Assembly: GCA_036583965.1 (NCBI GenBank)
Contig: JAZBQD010000019.1
Location: 19,759,085-19,823,084 of the forward strand
Length of the DNA: 64,000 nt
Direction of reading: 5' to 3'
Origin: Prunella strophiata
Taxonomy: Eukaryota > Chordata > Aves > Passeriformes > Prunellidae
Part shown: positions 13,741-26,132 of the stretch, in pieces
How the letters are laid out: every line of letters begins with the position of its first letter
Position numbering within the stretch: the first letter of the stretch is position 1
Position numbers and translations under genes: made by a program
Notes under the pieces: generated by a model
Told to the model about the DNA's origin: nothing
Databases searched by the model: none
Seen by the model: only the letters and a program-made list of their open reading frames with translations

Positions 13741-13805
13741 AGCTTTTGTTCCCTATTTTGCCATTTGTGCTCCATCTGACCTTTGGCAAGTCCCGTAAGG
13801 CAGAA
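13741..13805 (+). mobile_element. Possible MIR-like SINE remnant (short)
   Basis: The word TGACCTTTGGCAAGTCCCGT at 13777-13796 resembles the TGTGACCTTGGGCAAGTTAC core of MIR, and the 30 bases before it can be aligned loosely to the tRNA-derived half. The match is short and could be chance. Confidence 0.3.
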
Positions 13806-14026
13806 CCACAAATTACATTGCTGCTTAAATCCAAAACTAATATTCTCAATATTCTCAGGACTTGTTGTAATGTTAAAATTCCCAAAGATATCTCAATTTC
13901 TGCCTCTGAATAAGCCTAGAAACAGGACAGTTTCTACACATTTTGGCAGCCACAACCTACACTTTCCCCTTCAAAGGCAATGCAACAAGCTCCCTGGAAA
14001 AGCAATCTGAAGGAACAGCAGGAAAA

Positions 14027-14048
14027 GAGAGGCTACTGAGAGGCTACT
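14027..14048. repeat. 11-bp perfect tandem duplication
   Basis: GAGAGGCTACT occurs twice head to tail, at 14027-14037 and 14038-14048. Confidence 0.9.
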
Positions 14049-16216
14049 GCTTCTGTCTGGATGATATGAGTTTGGAATCAGGTAAAGACAGAAATTATTA
14101 TCTGCACAATTAATCCAACAGGATGGCTACTGAAGTAGAAACAAAGCTGCCATGTCTGTTGATGGTGCCTGCCCACAGTTCCAGATTAGAAAGACCTAGG
14201 AACCAGTGAGATGAAGCTGTCCTACTCAGAGCACCAGACTGTAAGAGACTCTGTGGAATACAAAGACTATAGGCCTAATTCATGTTTTTCTCCTTGCTTA
14301 TTAAAACAAAGAACCCGTTCTAATTACAAATTCCTGAATATCACAAATAGAGCGATTTAAAACATTTCTCTTTCTCCAGCATTTTTTTTTTTGTTTTCTC
14401 TTTTAACAGAGACATATAAAAGTATAATAGTTATAGAAAACATATATTTTGATTCAATAAATTGTTACTTATCCTAGAGTGCCCAGTACTCTTGGCCTCA
14501 TGAGGTAATGCATTTAAGTTGTTCTTCCTAATAGCCAGACCAGGCTTCTCACTCAGCCCTGCTCTGTCACTGCTGCCAGAGGGAATCTTGTACCTTTCCC
14601 AGGTGACTCCTTGTTAGAGACACATCTAGAATTTAAATGGCTAATACAACATACTGCACTATTCAATTCCTCAAAACAGCCCTAATGTGGACCAACTTTG
14701 AGGGCAAATTAAAGTTTTTAATATCATGAATGTAAGCTTTCACAAAGCTATTCAAAATCACTTCCCCTCCTGCAACCCTTGCCCCAGAGTATTTGTTTCT
14801 AACATTCACCTTTTAATGTTTTCCTGTTTGGTTAAATGTTCCATGAATAAAGGTAAGTCAATATAGACAATAAAGAAATTAACATGTCAAAGGAAGGCTT
14901 AGGAAGAGATGGGATATTTACATGCAAAAGGTTATTGTATAAATCCTCGCTGCAACTTGGCACTCTTCTTGCTTTTGACTTTGGTGTTTCAGAAATGTTT
15001 AGAGTTGGGCATCTTTACAGATTCCATTACATGTCCCATTCTAAGGAGCTAACAAGCTCCTCAATAAATGCACATTCAAAGTATTTAATACTTGGAAGTC
15101 CAGTATTCTTACCTTCAAATTTCTTACAGCCTATGCTTGTTCCAATTATAAAAAACAAAATAAACCTAAAAGGTTGGACATCTGCCAAGGATGTTTGGCA
15201 TGGTTCTCATGAATGAAAGAGAGTTTTTTAACCAGTAGTAGTGATACCTTTTTTTATATAAATGTATCTACAATTAATGTTTTCACCTGAGAGTGGGATT
15301 TATTCTCCCTACTTGCAACTTGAGCTGCGTGGCTCTAAACCTGTGTTTCTCATGTTGCACATATTCACAGGAATTTTTCAGTGGAGCCTTTCCAGAATTA
15401 ATAGTTTGAATGGGCATTTTAAGATTTACTAGACTCTGATAGCTACTAAATTCTACTTATTTTTAAAACTTTTTTACAACCCTTGTCTTTTTGCTACAGT
15501 AGCAAGTTGAAATGTAAAGCCATTCTTTTGCTTGAAATTCCCAACTCTCCTCCCAAATATATTACAATCCCTTTCTACTAAATTCCTTTTCTATTAGTAT
15601 TTTTTTTATTGTAACAAAAGCAATTTTACCTTTTACCTCCATCACTTTTTTTTTTTCCAATGTTCCCTGTCAGAATTTTCTACGTATAGCACTTTTTAAT
15701 ACATAAATCAAATATTGTGCCTATACATAGGAAAAAAGTCAGAATATGAAGAAACATGTGAAGGAATTTAATAGATTTTGCTTAGAGGACTGCTTCCATA
15801 GCTCAGGCAATATTTATTTACAAGGTCAGAGCAGCTCAGTGATTTAATTCTGAGAGAATTGCATTCTATGTCTGCTACAGAAAAGCTTTGGTTTTATTCT
15901 AGTTCTATTTCCTGGCTGTAAACCAGCTGCTCTGCTTTTACCATGAATGGATGCAGCAAATCTTTAGAAATCTGGTTGAAAATTAGTTTGGTCACAGCTG
16001 TTAGACCTGTAAAAAGACAAATAGGGATAATAGGGATGTGTATTAAAAATCCAGCGGTGCAAGCGCAAGTTTATTCAGTCCTTGGAGTGAACAAAATAGA
16101 TGATATTACAGACCAGTTGCATTTGAATTCCAGGCTTAAGTGAGCTCTAACCATTTCACATCCTTATGAAACTTTGTATGTTAGTATTTCTAATGTTTAC
16201 AACTATTTAATTCCTC

Positions 16217-16240
16217 AAAACATTCTTTAAAACATTCTTT
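16217..16240. repeat. 12-bp perfect tandem duplication
   Basis: AAAACATTCTTT occurs twice head to tail, at 16217-16228 and 16229-16240. Confidence 0.9.
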
Positions 16241-17139
16241 GGTGTCAGGAAATCTTAGATTATAAGTTTTGGTAGAGAATATCTCGGTATTCTATCTTCT
16301 GCAGGGTAGTTCACTTACTGGCATAATTATATCAGGCTTAATGACCAAGGTTTAATACTGTATGTACATGGCTAGTGGGGTGGAAATGACCAAAGAATGG
16401 GGTTCATAAACAAGCAATTGATTTCCCCACTCTCTAAAATAACTATGGCCCCGCCCCAAATACAATGGAAATCCTAAAGACTTGTATTCTTTCTATAAAA
16501 TGACTTAACATTCCCTAAGACCCATACATATTTCAAAAATCTTTGTCTAATTTCAAAAAGCTTTACCCTTAACTTAAATAAATGCATTCTACTTTATAGG
16601 GCATTTCAAAATAGCAAGAAGATTAAAAATAACAGAATTACCTCCCCACCTACAATTTCTATGATAATGTTATAGATATGTATTACAGTAAATCACTAAA
16701 GGAAGAGATACCAGCATGCAAGTCCCTTGGCACACACACATCATTCCAATAACTGCCAGCAAACATTGCTTCCTCTTTGCAGAGGTGAAAGAAAAAATGC
16801 TCTTCTGATTCTGAAAGATTTTAGTCCACAATAAACACTGATATATTTATGTGCAAAACCAGGCTTGGGCTTCACTGAATAGCCGACCAGAGCAGTTATA
16901 AACACAGCAGGCAAACAGTTTGTTGATAGCACTAGTTAGTTCAGAGGCACTGTGCAATTTAGAAATAAAAGTGTGATTACTCAGTGCTTTATAAAATTCT
17001 TTATACCACTTGCAATAAACAATTGCCGAGTGATTCACCCACGTTTTTAATACCTCTCTACGAAGCACATTATAAGGTTCTATATAATTTAATTTTTCTG
17101 AATGGATCATTTGTAATTTGAATACAGCACATTGAGTTT

Positions 17140-17500
17140 TTGTCCTTTATAAAAGTAATGCAATCAAACCTAATCATCATATACAAGGGGTGGTATCGAT
17201 AATAATTTTAGGTCTGGGTTTTTTTTTACAATTATTGCATTCAAGCTGAGATCAAAAGGTTAACTCTCAACACGTTCCACAGCTATGCACAATTTCAGTC
17301 TATTGACTGAGCTATAGATCAAGGTAGCAGCAGTTTCTCTCTGGCTAAAAAGAAAAGAGTCTTACTTATTTCCTCATCATTGATTAATCCCAAGTGAAAT
17401 TAATGTTTAATAGCTGCATTGTTCCACTACATGTCCGTTTTGACCTTCTTGTTAAAATAAACATGTAATTCAATGGTATTATCAATATCATTTACCTGAA
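17140..17500. other. Candidate conserved non-coding stretch
   Basis: AT-rich unique sequence that keeps isolated CpGs (TATCGATAA, AACACGTTCC, TGTCCGTTTT) in a CpG-poor background. It contains homeodomain-like and TTGATTAATCC-like words. There is no gene and no repeat. Reading it as a regulatory element is inference only, and an alignment to other birds or reptiles would decide. Confidence 0.25.
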
Positions 17501-18449
17501 TAATCTTCTACTATTTGGGAGCAGAAGTGTGCTTCTATTTGCTAACAATTGTTTCTTGACCTTTACAAAAGCAGTGTTTTGTGCCTATATAAGTACAGAT
17601 TTATTCACAAAGCATTTACAAATTTCCACTATTAAACAGGGAGAAAAAAAGATACCTCTAAATATGGGATAATAAAAAAAAATAATAATTATGTTTGCAT
17701 AGTGACACAAATTTAAGTATTTATGAATTCTCAAATCATAAGCAGCTGAAAAATTCTTTAGCACTTCCACATTTTAAGCAAAAGTAAAGAGGTGACCTAA
17801 AGCATCTGCTCTTATTTTGCTGCATGGCAGGAACATTAGGAACTAGAATTGCTTTTCATCAGCTGGACCCATCACTTCTTCAATGGTGTGATGAAAAGAG
17901 GTGGAATCTCTCACAGGCATAAGTACTGTGATGCTAAGCTGTGTCATGCTTCCAGTCGGCCAGGAATGACTAAAGTATGTGTAATGAATCTGGAACCTAT
18001 ATAGAAACATAAGAAACACCATGATTTTCAAAGGACACAGAGATGGAAGTCAAAATGCCTGAGAAGACAGCAGTGAGACAGTCAGTATTGTACCATTTCA
18101 AATAAGAATAACCTTGTTCTTAATCACAGATCAGACCAGTCTTCCAGAAAGTGCAGTGTGCAGACAAGAATGCATCAAAACCTGTGGTGATCTAAAACAG
18201 GCTCCATCCACTTTGGAAATATTATTCCAGCTGAGAAGGAACCTGTCTCCCTGTTTGTTCAGTTAGCCAAGCACAAGTGGCATCTGGAAATAAAGCTGGA
18301 TAAAGTGCAGTGATGGATCTATTTTTTTAATGAAGCACTGGACTAAGCTTACCAGCACACTTCACATCTCTCCCTAAATTGCCTTTGCTCCCTCTCTGAG
18401 CTCAGGAGCAGTCACTTTGGGTGGAAAAATGACCAATGAAGCACTGTGC
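17501..18449. other. Unique sequence
   Basis: No gene or repeat is recognised up to the LTR boundary at 18450. The word AATGAAGCACTG occurs twice, near 18330 and 18436. Confidence 0.35.
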
Positions 18450-18525
18450 TGATTTTAACACCAGCAGGAAATTACTCTTCAGATAAGCCACTCCTCTTCC
18501 CCCACCCCTTACGGTAAGGCAGGGA

Positions 18526-18579
<54 letters not shown>

Positions 18580-19314
18580 AGATAGTTAGAGTTAAAAATT
18601 TAGTAAAAGCTCAAAGCAGTGGAATAAGACATGCAATAAAAACAGCAATATTAATAACAAAAGTATACAAAAAAGAGAAGGTGTTTAACTCATAAAAAGA
18701 TCTTCACCACTGGGAGCAAATTCAGGATGGCAGATGCTCCCTGTAGAACATGTCTGGGTGGTTTCCTCAAAGGAAATATGGTGACTGTTCCTGCCCACTG
18801 TACCATATTCACCAAACAAAGGCAATATGGTGGGGAGCTCCCATGGCCATTGTTTCCCCCCCACCCAGCTCAAAAGCAATGAAAAGTGAGGACAAACAAA
18901 CCCCTAGGTCACATGAGCAGGGCTTGTGCAGCCGCTCCACTGAGCTCAGTTTAACTCAGTTGCTTGCACTGCCACTTCTAACACAGCTGCACCTCGGAGA
19001 TGTCCCTTCAGCATCACACCCAGAAGTGGCACTGCTGCCTCTCCTCAGCACCACATCCTGCAAAAACCTCCTGGAGGAAATGGGGGTGGGACAGGGGAGA
19101 ACAGAAGATGTGCTCCACAATTCCGATGCTGACAGTCATCGCTGGAGTGAGCAAGGGCAGACAGCACACATCTGGTTGGGTGCCACAGCTTTTCTTGCCA
19201 AAACCACATGCCAGCAATGCTGTTGGTGGTATGGAATAACAGCTTGGTGACACCCACACAGCAGCAAGCTCTGCCCTCCTCTCTAACCTGGAGAAATGCA
19301 TTTTCAAGCCATCA
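18450..19314 (-). mobile_element. Probable solo LTR of an endogenous retrovirus, minus orientation
   Basis: Read on the minus strand the block can be bounded as TG...CA, starting TGATGGCTTG (19314) and ending GTGTTAAAATCA (18450). The latter is similar to the GTTAAACCA-type end of avian ERVL LTRs. It is GC-richer than both flanks. Before its 3' end it has a T/A-rich zone and a long T-run, with a GGGGTGGGGGAAGAGGAG block after it, an arrangement I know from avian LTRs. I did not find a matching target-site duplication and cannot name the subfamily. A 166-codon plus-strand frame at 18750-19250 lies wholly inside it. It resembles no protein I know and runs against the element, so I do not call it a gene. 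Confidence 0.5.
18527..18577. repeat. A-homopolymer, 51 bases
   Basis: An uninterrupted run of 51 A on the plus strand (T on the strand of the surrounding LTR), followed by GAAGATAG. The length is the kind that sequencing and assembly often get wrong. Confidence 0.95.
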
Positions 19315-19555
19315 GAAACTCAGGTTAATTTTATGTGTGCTAGTTTTGCAGTTCCCTCTGACTTACAGGCACTAAGCAACAACAAAACACAAATACTTCC
19401 AGAAAACAATTAGGACAAGTGCTACTTCTGGATTTCCACCCATGTCTGTTTCCAGGGGTGCAGTCATAAAAGTACATAACCACCAAAGAGTTTTCCTTTT
19501 GTGAATAACACATGCTTTATAAACCTTTACTCCTGAAGCATTAGACACACTTTTA
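19315..19555. other. Unique sequence between LTR and MIR-like element
   Basis: No gene or repeat is recognised. Confidence 0.35.
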
Positions 19556-19698
19556 GGAGGTAATTGTGATCGTTCCCATATTACAGCTGGAAAATGATGC
19601 ATAGCTCCTGTGATTGACTTTGCCAAGGTCAGGAAATGATTTAGTGGTGCAGCTCAAAATAGCTTATTCTAAGTCCTCTGTTGTAACCACTAGTCTCC
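19556..19698 (-). mobile_element. Ancient MIR-like (CORE-SINE) element
   Basis: The plus strand reads CCCATATTACAGCTGGAAAA, then GTGATTGACTTTGCCAAGG with TCA, then TTAGTGGTGCAG, and ends GTTGTAACCACTAG. This follows, in order and spacing, the reverse complement of the MIR consensus: CCCATTTTACAGATGAGGAA, TAACTTGCCCAAGGTCA, GTAAGTGGCAGAG and TCTTAACCACTA. The copy is very diverged, as expected of a SINE older than the bird-mammal split. The call rests on four ordered anchor words recalled from the consensus. A repeat search with an old-element library would settle it. Confidence 0.6.
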
Positions 19699-20413
19699 AT
19701 TTTCTCCATCAGGAAATTGCCTCTGGGAGAAAAGAAGATTTGAGGATGTGGGAAGAGAACACATACACATTTGGTAGTCAATACTGATGAAATCAGGTAA
19801 TGCTGCTCTGCACTGGTTAGAAAACCTGCCGTGCTTATCTAGATGTAATCATCATCTAACGATTATTTCTGGCAGTACCTTACAGTATGTTCTGTCACCT
19901 TTCCACTGACAAAGCTTTTATATCCTATTATTGCATTACTTATAATGTCTGTTGCCAGCCCACCCAGCATGCTTCTTAAATAATTATAAGTTGTAATATG
20001 TTTCTGGCAGCAGAGACAAAGAATTCTACTTCTACCAACAGGGGATAAGTAATCTCCTTCATTAGCAATTGTAAAAATATTCTGTTATTTTGAATTACAG
20101 CTTTTATTACTGTTATTATTATTTAACAGCAAGCTACATGCATCAGCATGTTTGAGATAGTACGCCTTCCATTCTCATGGTAAAACCTGCCCTTAGAGCA
20201 TTTCAGTGACAGGTGAACATCCCTGTTTCTTGTCTGTTTAGAAATTTAGAAATCCTTCACCTTTAACACCCACATACTCTTTAAAGAATAGTCTGCCAGA
20301 TCCAGAGAGTTTCTCATTCTCACACAGACACAGATAAGTTCCTCTTTTCTAGGTTTTTATTTTAGTGGGGAGGGGGCTGGTTCCCTTCAAAAAACTTTTT
20401 GAAAACAACTGAA
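19699..20413. other. Unique sequence
   Basis: No gene or repeat is recognised. Confidence 0.35.
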
Positions 20414-20476
20414 TTTGTTTGGTTGCTGTTGGTTTTGTTTGGTTTAGGTTTTGTTTGTTTGGTTTGGTTGGTTTTG
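20414..20476. repeat. TTTGG-type low-complexity tract
   Basis: An irregular run of TTTGG, TTTTG and TTGG words on the plus strand, about 63 bp. Confidence 0.8.
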
Positions 20477-23400
20477 CTGTTCTTTGTTCGCTGTATTTGC
20501 AAACTATTCTAACAAAATTCTAGCAAAGATGTGAGTTTTCATTTTTCCTTAAAAATTTTGTCACAATTTGGGATGCAAAAGGGGAAGATATACTTTAGAA
20601 GGTTTTGTGAAGAAGCATTGTGAAGAAAGCCTTCCACTGTTACTACACATAATTGTTACTGAGGGGTTTTCCTTTAGTGACAGGAAGTTTTTTTGATCCC
20701 AGTCACTTCTGTAGTCCAATCACCCCTGCAACCTTTAGACATGATAAAAGGAATGACAGAGAGGTAGGAAATGTAGCCAGGGTGGGATTACACTGGGATA
20801 AATTAGTGCTACATTTAAAAGAAATGGTGGGAGAGTGCTCTTTCCTTTGAGAATGAAATCTTGCCTAAGTTGCTTGAGGAGGCTGAGACATTGGAAAATA
20901 TCTGTCCTTCTGGCTTCAGTACATCCTTAAGCATTTTTCCAGGTAATTAAACAAGATAGCAATTTTAAAATGTCTAATTCCTGTGCCCAAAGAAACCTTA
21001 CAGCTATTACCTCTCCCCTTTTTCTGTCATGGGGAGTGGCTCATACCTGCAGGCAGATCATACTTGAGTGGCAGGGATGGTGACAGTCCTCTGTTGCTAT
21101 CCCAACCTTTTTGCTAACATTTCCTAGCAGTGGAGGAGGGTCCACTGAGCAGTTCAGCAAACACTTTAGGATGCCAGATATTGACATTGTTGGAAATCTT
21201 CCAGATCCATGTCTTTTAGAAGCATTTATAAATCACATTTATTTGTCATTCCAAAGGGGTTGGTTAGGTAGGGTTGCAGCAGACAAAAAGACAATAACCA
21301 TTTCATTCAGTCTAGCTAAGTGTGCTGGCATGATGCTGATATAAAATGCCTTAAAGTGCAAAAATGTTCTGCTGTTGCAATGTATGGGAGAAAAATACCT
21401 TTCTTAGTCAAGATAACAACTGGTAGTAGTCACCTATAGGGTCTGTACACAGTTGTAATTCACTCTCAGGGCTGATCACAGCCATTTCTGAACTGAGAAC
21501 TATCATCAGACCAGTCCTAGGGAGAGAATTGAAACCTTGGGTGTGCAATAAGTGGCCATCTATTATTTCAGTGTCATAGGTTTCCTAGACCTCTGCTTCC
21601 ACTGCCAGATTTCTTTCCACTTCTCGGAAAGACAGAAAAAGGCATATTTGTGTCATATTATATGACACTGGATCCCACGAGTTGTCCTCACAATTAGGAC
21701 CCATTTTCACAAATTCCATTACTGAACCCATGGGGGTTCAGACCAATGGGGTCTACTTGAAATAAGAGGCATATTTACAGAACTGGATACAGACAGAGCT
21801 GGGTCTTTGCCTGAATGGGGAACTGGTTGGTCACAACATAGTTTGTCTGGAAAATTTAATTTACACCTCTGTCCCCCATAGGAATAGCAATACAGGTTAT
21901 ATCTACAATTAGAAACATGAAATTTAGAACATGAAAAATGTCAGTGTGGCTATTGGTTGTTTTCATCCATTCTACAGCAGATGATAATAGAAATTTCAAA
22001 CTGAATTTCCAGAAAATGCAGGATGCAGTTATACAGAGGAAAACCCCATCTGGTTTATGACATACTGTATTGATTCACCATGTCCAAGAAAAATTAATTC
22101 AAACTGATGTAGACTGTGCAATCAAGCTTTTCTTCCTTAAGGTATACATCCTAGGCTTTTGAAGGAGGAAGCATTAGGTTAGTAGAGCTGCTGCTGCTGC
22201 TCTCTGTGTATCCAAATGGATATGGCATTCAGCAAATTAGCCATTGCAAGGTTTCTACATTGTTTTGTATTTGGCATAACACTGATGTAATAATATGTGC
22301 ATTTTTGCCCTCTACGAAAAAAAGGTACTTTATTTGGTGTTTTATTTCTGAGAGTAAGAATCTTGACGAAATAGACTTCAAAATACTTTTGATTATGAGC
22401 TTAGGGCAACTGAACCATTCCTCTGCTGAGAGATATCAGAATTATTCAAGAAACAAAATCTTCCTTTTTGCCCAACTGTCACTTGTACTTCAAAATATGA
22501 CATTTACTTCTTATCTGACAAAAGTACATAAGAAATTACACTTTCAATAGCATTCTCCTCAAACTTTTTCAAAAGGTTTGGATACCAATAACTCCCATAC
22601 TGCCTAGAAAATAATGTTTTATATATTATCAACAAATAACTTCACAAACCTCCTCCAATTTCTGATGCATGTATTTATTTTCATTATTCAGTTGGACAAA
22701 CAGAAGCATAAAGTATTCCAGTGTCTGGCCCAAAGGGAAGCACATGCAAGAGATCAGGAGTACCTGTAATCTAGTTTCTGAGTTTTGAGCTTCAGCATCT
22801 GCAGCTTCATTCACTGCTAAAGATTTCACCAATACACTGTGAAATTTTATAACTTAAAATGTTATGGTTGAGAACATAGAACTCTTTTAACTATTGACAT
22901 GTAAATCAAAAGGTTTAACAGACCTTGAGAATTATTTAATAGCTATTATTAGGAATTTATTTAGTGATGGTGGTGATTGTGGCTACTGAAGCTGTAATTA
23001 GGGTGATAGAAATGCCTGTTTAAAATGGACGTCTGAGATAAAGATCCCAAACAGACACTCAGCAAAGAGAAAGGAAACAATGGTATAGAAGCAACCATAA
23101 ATAGGGAAAAAAAAAAACCCACTGTGGATGTTTTATACTGGATAACATCTTATCTCAGGGCAGCTTTCTTTGGAAAGAATTGTTAATTTGTTTGTTTGTA
23201 ACATTTTGATTTGTCTATCTTTGCTTGATTTCATGGCTAGTAAGCACACAAGAGCAAACCCTGCACAGAGCTGTTTGCAGAAATCTGTATTAATGTCAAT
23301 GTATTAATTTTTACTTTATAAAAAAGCACTTGGTTAAGGATGGCTTGTAATGTTTGCAATAACAGTGAAGACACTGTCCAATTCATCTCATTACTGCTCT

Positions 23401-25508
23401 CTATTAAGGGTAACTCATGAAAAATAATGGGTCAGTCTAATGCCCATGAGCCTCCAAACGTGGATCTAGGCATAAGAGGCAGCAAAATACTTAAGGGAAT
23501 CTCTGCAAGAGAGGCCATCAGGTTTGCAAGTCTGCTCCACAGAAATTTTCCAATGTTTTAAAGGAAGAATAAAAAAGCAGTTGGGAAAACTTACCTGTCA
23601 GGTGATGCACATGGAAAATTGCAGATATTCCTCAGTTTAATTCTGTGTATTGCAAGGTACTGACTCTTTGGTATTTTAAGTAGATTTTCCAATGCAGTGT
23701 CATGTACCTCCTGTGCAATGAGCATAATTCCCACTCTCTTTTTTATCTAAAATTATCCTGCCTTACATGTAGTAATAACTCTATAAACATTTTCTGCTAC
23801 TGAAAGAAACTCGATGTCTTTGGAGGGAAGTGAGAAGCTAATAGGGAAAGAAAATGTAGGACAGCTGTTTTTGGTAGCACAGACCCAGGACAAATCACAG
23901 TGTTTGTGGGCAGCTGCTACCAAACTGAATTAGAGCTAGAAAAGATCTAGAGTTAGAGAACAACCTTCTTTCTAAAATGTTCAACACAGTCAAGATCTTT
24001 TTAACTACTTTGAGGACATCTCATAAGTGCATGAATTATGAAAGCAGAGCTAAGAGACAATGAACACCATCTTACAGTAGGATAAGCATGTCACCACCTT
24101 CTACAGGAGCTCCAGATGTCAGCTGGAGACTGTTGTATGCAGTTTCTTGTAGGAATGTTTCCACATGATGAGCAGCCTGGTCTCAAGTAAGTCATCAGTA
24201 AGTCTCTTCTTGGTTTCCCCACCACCTGCCAAAAGGGAGTGGTAACACCTGCTCACCCCATACTGTGTATTTGCTTCTCTTTAGGATTTCATTAATCAGT
24301 TAATGGCTACAAAGCAAACAGGAAAGATTAACAAATATTCACATCAACTCAGAGGTGTAAATTGGTGCTTGCTAGTAGAGTTTTCTCACTATGCAACACT
24401 TTGCTTACTAAAGTCTGTCACCTGATGCCATTACAGCTGATAATTGAGTCAGTCTCTCCAGGAGTGTTTCAGTGTTTTGGACAGGTTCTCTGTGGGAGAT
24501 TTTTCATGCTGAATACATTATTTTGAATGCTAATGATAAGGTATTCTTTAATCTATTTCCTATGTAATACTCAAGTCACTCCGAAGGGTCTGCTTTAAGC
24601 ATTAAAGTAGATACCTAACCTCGGGCCTTAGATTTTCTGTTCTTAATTTTCCCTGATATTAGGAACTGAAATCCAGATAACATATTGTCACCGAAAGAAC
24701 TTCTCCTCTTACCTTAGGAGCAGCAAATAAACAAAAAATTATGATTAATGCCTTTTCTTTTTATACAATCTTTCTGTATTCTGTGGTGGATGCATTAGAC
24801 CCCAACCATTACCTCTTCTTGCTACAAGGCCAACACACTGGACTATTGAATAATTCCAGCTTTCTCTGTAACCCAGAAAAATGTATGTGTAATTAATCCC
24901 TACAGGTAGTAGTAGCTTAATCAGGGGAGACTAATTAAGTCCATTTTAGAAATTCTTGCACTTTGTATAACAAAAAGATTGAGCATTCAGAAATCCTTTA
25001 CAAAGGACAATAGCTGAGCTTCAGTCTAAATATAGAGTCAGAGGAGCTTTCTTTATCACATTGTTTTTGCTTTGCATGTGCTTAGAAATTGTCTCCTAGA
25101 TTAGGAATGCACAATCCATGAATATTTTGAGTGTTTGCATGGTAAACTGTCAAGTCTTGTCAAGACTTTATACTTTGTTAATGAAGCAAAATAAAGAACA
25201 ACTTGAAAAGGGTTCTAAAAGCTGAAATAACTTAAATAATATTCTCACAGTGCAAAGTCTTTTGTCCCAGTATATGCTTAAGGTGCAACTGCTCTCATTT
25301 TAAAGCTCACCTTCTTGTCAGCTGAGATGACATAGGCTTTATAAGACTCACTGAAAGAGTGAGAGAGTCTGTCTCTTGAAAAAAATGAAACAATGTTTTT
25401 CTGTGGGTTTTTATGGTCAGATAATTCTTTTTCATTGCATTGTCCTTTAAAGAGCTGGTTTTATACAACAAAGATTCAAAGAATAAACAGATGGTGCTGT
25501 TTATAAAT
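20477..25508. other. Unique AT-rich sequence
   Basis: About 5 kb without a recognised gene. It holds a short CTG run (four units near 22190) and a small inverted repeat CTCCAG/CTGGAG near 24110-24128. A 114-codon frame at 22206-22550 shows no domain. Confidence 0.35.
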
Positions 25509-26132
25509 ACAGAATCAAAGACTAAAAGAACAGTTGGGGTTGTAAGGGACTGGAGATTGCTTAGTCCTACCTCCCTGCTAAAGCAGGCTCACCTAGAGCA
25601 GGTTGCACAGGATTGCTTCCAGGTAACTTTTGAATATATCCAGACATGGAGCCTGCACATTCTCTCTCTGGGCAGCCTGCCCCAGTGCTTTGTCACCCTC
25701 AAAGTAGTTTTTCCTCATATACAAATGGAACTTCCCCTATTTCTGTTTGTAGCTGCTGCCTTTCTTCTTTCCCTGCTTGGCACCACTGAGGTCCTGGCCT
25801 CATCTTCACGACACCCTCACTTCAGACAATTGTGTGCATTCATGATTCCCATTCAGCTGATTCTGCTTGAGGTTAAACAGGCCCAACCCTCATGCTTTTG
25901 CCATTAATTAGGTGTTGCAGACTGTGTTGCCTTTCCCTGAAATCACTACAGCAGCTCCCAGTCTCTCTTGCACTGATGAGCCCAGAGCTGCACACAGCTC
26001 TCCAGCTGTGGCCTCACCAGGGCTGAGCAGAGGGGCAGGATCACCTCCCTTGACCTGCTGGCAATGCTCTTCCCAGTGCACCCCAGGACACCACTGGCCT
26101 TCCTGGCCCAAGTTGTTGTCCACCAGGTCTCC
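25509..26132 (-). mobile_element. CR1 LINE 3' end, 5'-truncated
   Basis: The plus strand begins ACAGAATCAAAGACT, a decayed copy of the reverse-complemented CR1 terminal repeats. It runs through CTACCTCCCTGCTAAAGCAG and CTCTGGGCAGCC, both standard antisense CR1 3' UTR words, into the reverse transcriptase tail (ACCTCCCTTGACCTGCTGGC at 26043-26062). It stops near 26132 next to a short TA run. The element is about 620 bp, truncated at its 5' side and with internal indels. Its stretch 25988-26104 is nearly identical to 621-738 in the first CR1. The 155-codon plus-strand frame at 25440-25907 is antisense to it and not a gene. Confidence 0.9.

Larger units (their letters stand above)
13806..17139. 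other. Unique AT-rich sequence
   Basis: No gene is recognised. Two perfect small tandem duplications (14027-14048 and 16217-16240) are listed separately. T-rich runs occur near 15600 and 15650. A 110-codon frame at 14884-15216 has no recognisable domain. Confidence 0.35.

Noticed and set aside
18527..18577. Poly-A run as the tail of a processed pseudogene
   Set aside because: No coding remnant precedes it, the run sits inside an LTR-like block, and bird LINEs rarely make poly-A retrocopies.
18750..19250. 166-codon plus-strand open frame, the longest of the window
   Set aside because: It lies inside and antisense to a probable LTR, overlaps open frames on the other strand and shows no domain. 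GC-rich patches give such frames by chance.
25440..25907. 155-codon plus-strand open frame
   Set aside because: It is mostly the antisense of a CR1 3' end and does not start with ATG.
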